The notes under the pieces: model-generated
The model's input: the letters and a program-made list of their open reading frames with translations, nothing else
What the model was told of the DNA's origin: nothing
Database searches by the model: none
Part shown: in pieces, positions 6,433 through 9,504 of the stretch
Layout of the letters: every line of letters starts with the position of its first letter
Position numbering within the stretch: position 1 is the first letter of the stretch
Translations under genes and position numbers: made by a program
Assembly (NCBI GenBank): GCA_041652255.1
Contig: JBAZHT010000066.1
Location: 1-9,504 of the forward strand
Direction of reading: 5' to 3'
Source: DMER64 sp041652255
GTDB lineage: Bacteria; Bacteroidota; Bacteroidia; Bacteroidales; UBA932
Length of the DNA stretch: 9,504 nucleotides

Positions 6433-7296
6433 TTCCTTTTCTGTGTTAAGCATATACAGAGCCAGTATGTGGAACTGGAGTGCTTTGAGCATTTGAGGGT
6501 TTTTCGTCCTGTTTGCATCGGAGATGCTGCCGCTTGCCGAGGCAGATAATTTTCCTTCCAGTACGTTGTTCATGATCTGTTCAACCTGCTGCAGGTAATT
6601 CGAAAATGTTCCCGTTTGGGCCAGAACGAACAGCAACCGGACTTCGTCTGTGATGTGCGGAAGTTCGGTGTAATATCGAAGGGCTTTGCTTAGTGTAGTT
6701 TGGTATTTGTTCTGGTCAGCCACATCTGAGTAAAGTGCGTAAGATTCCAGGCGTTGCAGTGCAACGTCTGGGGGTACTTCCGGCCAGGAACCGTCCTGTT
6801 GCAGTTGTTCCGTCCATTGTGTGAGGAGGTGTTCCGCTTTTTTGCGGGAGTCTTTTTCTGAGCGGAAGTAGTAATCGTAGCACAGTATCTTGCAGATGTA
6901 TGGCGAGTTAGCCAGGGAAAGGTATTTGTTGGACTCTTTTGCGGTGATCGCGTCCAGAATTTCTGTTGCGGCGTTTTGGGCTATCTGCATGTGATCCGGG
7001 TTGTAATGAAAAATGAGGGTGTGCAATAAATACACGATGTAGCGGGCCCGGTTTTCCGCTGTCATGTCTTTATCCAGATGAGCTGCCAGCCGTTCCGCCG
7101 CCTCCAGCATACGCGCTGTCAGTACCTGGGTCCGGGCTTGATCTCCAAGTGTTTCGGTTACCCATGGCATGGTGTAGGCAAGGATTAATAAATTCCGGTA
7201 CCCGAAACTGATATGCGCTAACAGATCGGGATCTGCCGTTTCCAAGGATATGGAAGCGACATCTCTGAATAGGGTTTTGATTTTTGTTTTAAACAT
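6430..7296 (-). CDS. Helical protein of unknown function in a polysaccharide operon (288 aa)
   Basis: I do not recognise this protein. It has no signal peptide or clear membrane segment and is probably cytosolic. Nearly all of it looks like amphipathic helices of 15-20 residues, which suggests an alpha-alpha solenoid or toroid. QQDGSW at residues 166-171 resembles the QW-type motif of alpha/alpha-barrel cyclases and prenyltransferases, though only one copy is seen, so that is a hint about fold at most. A Ser/Ala-rich stretch lies at 250-262 (LSASASGSIS). I start at the ATG at 7296; the frame stays open further upstream to a GTG at 7437, but that part is the 8-bp repeat and gives only a PHNRTTAQ-like peptide. 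It sits between upxY and the sugar dehydratase, where other Bacteroides loci have upxZ, but it shows no clear likeness to UpxZ. Confidence 0.75.
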   Translation of the reverse strand: MFKTKIKTLFRDVASISLETADPDLLAHISFGYRNLLILAYTMPWVTETLGDQARTQVLTARMLEAAERLAAHLDKDMTAENRARYIVYLLHTLIFHYNPDHMQIAQNAATEILDAITAKESNKYLSLANSPYICKILCYDYYFRSEKDSRKKAEHLLTQWTEQLQQDGSWPEVPPDVALQRLESYALYSDVADQNKYQTTLSKALRYYTELPHITDEVRLLFVLAQTGTFSNYLQQVEQIMNNVLEGKLSASASGSISDANRTKNPQMLKALQFHILALYMLNTEKE

Positions 7297-7367
7297 GATT
7301 TCCGTAAGGATTTTGCAGATCCATGGAAGTATCTGTGAATTTTCTGAATGTTGCCGAGTTGCAGGGG

Positions 7368-7453
7368 TTGCGCGGTTGTGCGGTTGCGCGGTTGTGCGGT
7401 TGTGCGGTTGCGGAGTTGTGCGGTTGTGCGGTTGCACGGTTGCGGTTGTGCGC
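7368..7453. repeat. 8-bp tandem repeat (TTGYGCGG), about eleven units
   Basis: Units of TTGTGCGG or TTGCGCGG run from 7368 with an exact 8-bp step up to 7439 (the sixth unit is TTGCGGAG and the ninth TTGCACGG), then a 6-base unit and a last TTGTGCGC. The array lies in the 225-bp gap between upxY and the next gene. On the minus strand it contains no stop codon in any frame and encodes an eight-residue repeat. Confidence 0.9.
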
Positions 7454-7456
7454 CAG

Positions 7457-7520
7457 ACTCGGCTTGGATTTTGCGCGGAACTCGGCTTGGATTTTGCGCG
7501 GATTTTGCGCTGAACTCGGC
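7457..7520. repeat. 23-bp direct repeat, two perfect units plus fragments
   Basis: The 23-base unit at 7457-7479 (beginning ACTCGGCTTGG, ending GCGCGGA) is repeated without change at 7480-7502. Fragments follow: ATTTTGCGC (7502-7510) and ACTCGGCTT (7514-7522), the latter touching the stop codon of upxY. It adjoins the 8-bp array. Confidence 0.85.
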
Positions 7521-7521
7521 T

Positions 7522-8082
7522 TTAGGCCTCTATTTCAATGCGCTCCAAAAACGAGGCGGGGATGTAAGTGGTTGCTACCGCAGCGATGCCTTCCAGGCGG
7601 ACCACCACACGTTTGTGGCCTTTGATGCGGATAAGCTCCCCTTCTATGCCGGCAAAACTGCCTTTTATTATGCGCACTTTGTCCCCCCGTCTGAGGTTGC
7701 AGGGGACCAGGTTGGTTTGTTCTTCGGGGAAAGTAAGCAGGAATATGAAGTCCTGCATTTGTTTTTCGGGAATGGTAACAGGGTTGTATGTTTTGGGTTG
7801 TTTCAGGTACCTCATGCTGAAGGCCAGCTTCTGCGTGAGTGTAAGGCTGGTTTTGGTATCTGTGTAGATAAAAACGTAACCCGGTATAACCAATTCGGTA
7901 AGTTTAACTTTTTTGCCGTTCCGTTCTTTGACAACATGCCGAAAAGGGACAAAATTTTTAATGTTCATTTTGTCCAGTTCCTGTTTTATGACGCGTTCTT
8001 TACGGTACGTAACGGCTACATACCAGTAATATGCAGATTTTGCAGGATTTGCAGGATTTGCAGGGTTTGCAGGATTGTCCAT
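7522..8082 (-). CDS. upxY: UpxY-family transcription antiterminator (NusG-like)
   Basis: UpxY proteins are NusG paralogues that bind elongating RNA polymerase and let it read through the long capsule operon they head. Residues 18-105 form the NusG N-terminal domain (YYWYVAVTYRKERVIKQEL, then FVPFRHVV and VIPGYVFIYTD). Residues 130-180 form a KOW domain (RRGDKVRIIKGSFAGIEGELI, ending YIPASFLERIEI). Length (186) is slightly above the family norm because of an N-terminal tail, NPANPANPANPA, encoded by a 9-bp tandem repeat (8033-8077). The start ATG at 8082 is the only sensible one before the domain, although translation could in principle begin closer to it. The gene is first in an operon with 6430-7296 and the sugar dehydratase. 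A good promoter match lies 67 bp upstream. Confidence 0.93.
   Translation of the reverse strand: MDNPANPANPANPAKSAYYWYVAVTYRKERVIKQELDKMNIKNFVPFRHVVKERNGKKVKLTELVIPGYVFIYTDTKTSLTLTQKLAFSMRYLKQPKTYNPVTIPEKQMQDFIFLLTFPEEQTNLVPCNLRRGDKVRIIKGSFAGIEGELIRIKGHKRVVVRLEGIAAVATTYIPASFLERIEIEA
8033..8077. repeat. 9-bp tandem repeat inside the start of upxY
   Basis: Five 9-bp units (plus-strand GCAGATTTT, GCAGGATTT twice, GCAGGGTTT, GCAGGATTG) encode Asn-Pro-Ala four times plus Lys-Ser-Ala at residues 3-17 of the antiterminator. Changes in copy number would keep the frame and only alter tail length. Confidence 0.9.
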
Positions 8083-8148
8083 CAGGTACGTTCAGGTCAG
8101 TTGGGGTCTTTTAGTTCACCGGTCAGGCAATCTGCCTTCCCGGTTTCA

Positions 8149-8180
8149 CAAAATTACAAAAAATTACCTGATGAATCAAA
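8149..8180 (-). promoter_or_regulatory. Promoter of the upxY operon
   Basis: On the minus strand, TTTG (8177-8180) and TAATTTTG (8149-8156) match the Bacteroidota -33 and -7 elements exactly with 20 bases between them. Transcription would begin near 8142, leaving a leader of about 60 nt before the upxY ATG. No inverted repeats of the kind that flank invertible capsule promoters are seen around it. Confidence 0.65.
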
Positions 8181-8384
8181 TATGATTTACGATTATGCCT
8201 TTGGGTTGAGTAACAATTTACAAGGCGGTAATTTGAAAAAATGACGTAAAGAAACGTGGCTTGTCTATCCTGATTTTTTACAGGTTAAACAAGTGAAACA
8301 CAAAGACTTCTACAGTTATTTTGCTTTGTTTTTTTGGACTTGCTTCTTACACAGAAGCCAGTTCCTCTCATCTATTAGGTCTTA

Positions 8385-8416
8385 CAAAGGTAACACATTT
8401 TGTGTTTGATTGCAAC
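8385..8416 (-). promoter_or_regulatory. Possible second, upstream promoter toward upxY
   Basis: TACCTTTG (8385-8392, minus strand) fits the -7 consensus, and GTTG (8413-8416) stands 20 bases upstream in place of TTTG. If used, it would give a leader of about 300 nt. It may be a chance match. The gap between the divergent genes (8083-8669) otherwise holds the promoter at 8149-8180, the long palindrome at 8474-8609 and no convincing gene; 8181-8384 shows nothing else I can name. Confidence 0.3.
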
Positions 8417-8473
8417 ACCATTTCACGAATGGTTGAAATTGAAGGGTTTTTGGTCGGTTTGGGTTTGATTTTG

Positions 8474-8609
8474 GCAAAGGGGTGCAACGGACACATTGTT
8501 CGTTTGCATCAGGATCAACGACTTACGGATTTCATACCCCCGGGGGTATGAATTTCGTAACTGCCTGATTTTCAACGAAACGAACAATGTGTCCGTTGCA
8601 CCCCTTTGC
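8474..8609. repeat. 136-bp long palindrome (near-perfect hairpin)
   Basis: The outer 32-base arms, 8474-8505 and 8578-8609 (GCAAAGGGGTGCAACGG at the left end), are exact reverse complements. The centre, 8531-8552, is a perfect 22-base palindrome around CCCCCGGGGG, with the same midpoint (between 8541 and 8542). Between arms and centre most bases still pair, for example 8523-8527 with 8556-8560 and 8511-8517 with 8566-8572 (two G-T pairs). So the whole is one imperfect hairpin with almost no loop. It lies between divergent genes, so it is not a terminator of either. It may be a MITE-like element, since the arms look like long terminal inverted repeats, but I see no target-site duplication. Confidence 0.9.
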
Positions 8610-8635
8610 TGCTTGCCGCTTGGCACATAAATTGC
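8605..8635 (+). promoter_or_regulatory. Weak candidate promoter of the P-type ATPase gene
   Basis: TTTG (8605-8608) and TAAATTGC (8628-8635) are 19 bases apart; the second matches TAnnTTTG at the TA and the first two T positions only. The start would fall near 8640, about 30 nt before the ATG at 8670. The -33 element lies in the last bases of the long palindrome, so cruciform formation could affect it. Confidence 0.3.
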
Positions 8636-8669
8636 CATCTTTATACATTATTATATATAGAGAATTTTT

Positions 8670-9504
8670 ATGCAAAAAGATACATTTCCCGTTTTAGACA
8701 TGAGTTGTGCCGGATGCGCGATGAATGTTGAGAAGAAGGTGCGTTCGCTGCCGGGAGTCAGGGAGGCATCTGTCAATTTTGCAGCAAGTACGTTGCTGGT
8801 GGAATACGACTCGGCACAGATCGATCCCAGGCAGATCCAGGCACAGGTGGGCGCCATTGGATACCGGTTGATCATTCCCGATGAAAGCACAGAGGAAAAG
8901 CAGGAAGATGCCAGGCTTCGGAGTTATAAACGAATGAAGATCAACGTGTTTGTGGCGTGGCTGTTTTCCGTGCCGCTGATGATCGTTTCCATGGCGTTCA
9001 TGGATTGGGAACCGGCGCATTGGGTCATGCTGTTGCTGGTTTTGCCCATCATGTTTTTTGCCGGGCGCAATTATTACATCCGCGCCTGGAAAATGTTGCG
9101 CAAAAAAATGGTCAACATGGATACGCTCATCAGTCTGAGTACCATCGTGGCGTTTGTGTATAGCTTGTTCAATACGTTGTTCCCTGAATTTTTCGTAAGC
9201 CGAGGCATTGAAGTCCACGTGTATTACGAGGCGGCGGGCATGATCCTGTCGTTTGTTTTACTGGGTAAATTCCTGGAAGAGAGGGCCAAGAACAGGACCG
9301 GATCGGCCATCAAAGGCCTCATGGGCCTCCAGCCCAAAACCGCCCGCGTGCTGGTGGAAGGCGGAAACGATGCTTGCCCCACAACAGTTTTAGGTAAGGA
9401 TGTGCCATTTGCCGAAAAGGAGGTGCCGGTTTCCATGTTGCAGGTGGGAAATCGCGTAGTAGTGCGGCCGGGCGAACGGATACCCGTGGATGGCGTTGTG
9501 GATG
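8670..9504 (+). CDS. copA: Copper-type heavy-metal P-type ATPase, N-terminal part (runs off window)
   Basis: This protein would pump Cu(I) or a related soft metal out of the cytoplasm using ATP. The 278 residues seen begin with a metal-binding domain whose MSCAGCAMNVEKK carries the CxxC pair at Cys13 and Cys16. Membrane segments follow at about 91-111, 118-135, 150-171 (starting MDTLISL, conserved in this family) and 185-201, then the start of the actuator domain with RPGERIPVDGVV at 266-277. The TGE loop, the membrane CPC motif, DKTGT and the ATP-binding domain lie beyond the window, so metal specificity cannot be confirmed. The ATG at 8670 is preceded by an in-frame TAG at 8658. No Shine-Dalgarno is seen, as is normal in Bacteroidota. 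It is divergent from the upxY operon and so probably unrelated to it. Confidence 0.92.
   Translation, partial: MQKDTFPVLDMSCAGCAMNVEKKVRSLPGVREASVNFAASTLLVEYDSAQIDPRQIQAQVGAIGYRLIIPDESTEEKQEDARLRSYKRMKINVFVAWLFSVPLMIVSMAFMDWEPAHWVMLLLVLPIMFFAGRNYYIRAWKMLRKKMVNMDTLISLSTIVAFVYSLFNTLFPEFFVSRGIEVHVYYEAAGMILSFVLLGKFLEERAKNRTGSAIKGLMGLQPKTARVLVEGGNDACPTTVLGKDVPFAEKEVPVSMLQVGNRVVVRPGERIPVDGVVD

Noticed and set aside
6202..6549. Open frames on both strands through the 30-bp array
   Set aside because: The 30-bp unit is divisible by three, so frames stay open automatically; the products are simple ten-residue repeats with no domain.
7348..8244. Plus-strand open frame of 298 codons
   Set aside because: It runs antisense to upxY and through the 8-bp array; the product is repeat-derived at its start and shadow sequence elsewhere.
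8321..8638. Small open frames on both strands over the long palindrome
   Set aside because: They are produced by the palindrome and its flanks and have no recognisable protein features.
8083..8669. Invertible promoter of the type that switches Bacteroides capsule loci
   Set aside because: The only long inverted repeats here are the arms of the palindrome, which enclose 72 bp that are themselves palindromic and contain no promoter; inverting them would change little. The best upxY promoter lies outside.

Overview
The window looks like part of a Bacteroidota (probably Bacteroidales) genome. It holds an UpxY-type NusG-like antiterminator, two AAA_14-type ATPases of a kind very common in that phylum, genes without Shine-Dalgarno sequences, and several matches to the Bacteroidota promoter (-33 TTTG, -7 TAnnTTTG). 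Everything except the last gene is read from the minus strand. All names come from reading motifs by eye; no database search was possible.

Right to left along the minus strand: a polysaccharide-type operon opens with the UpxY-like regulator (7522-8082), continues with an unrecognised all-helical protein (6430-7296) and ends with a membrane-anchored WbpM/CapD-like nucleotide-sugar 4,6-dehydratase (4194-6137). This is the usual start of a capsule or O-antigen locus, but no upxZ follows upxY. Each junction carries simple tandem repeats: 9-bp units inside the start of upxY, 8-bp and 23-bp units after upxY, and 30-bp GC-rich units before the dehydratase gene. A structured repeat that folds as a three-stem hairpin, with a second partial copy, lies after the dehydratase gene (3981-4191).

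The left third is an interleaved cluster on the minus strand: AAA ATPase (2696-3889), GC-rich predicted lipoprotein (1791-2720), AAA ATPase with a DUF4143-like tail (471-1730), GC-rich helical small protein (133-474), and the first 22 codons of a further gene that may be a third such ATPase (1-66). Each ATPase overlaps the gene after it (25 bp and 4 bp). The upstream region of each ATPase-like gene carries paired ACTGnACAAA / AGTAAACAAA-type repeats at or near a TAnnTTTG box, which suggests a shared operator.

On the right, a plus-strand heavy-metal (copper-type) P-type ATPase begins at 8670 and runs off the window. The 587-bp gap between it and the divergent upxY gene holds a 136-bp near-perfect palindrome (8474-8609) and candidate promoters. 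The palindrome, the structured repeat, the ATPase operator motifs and the ATPase/lipoprotein cluster are the parts most worth a second look.
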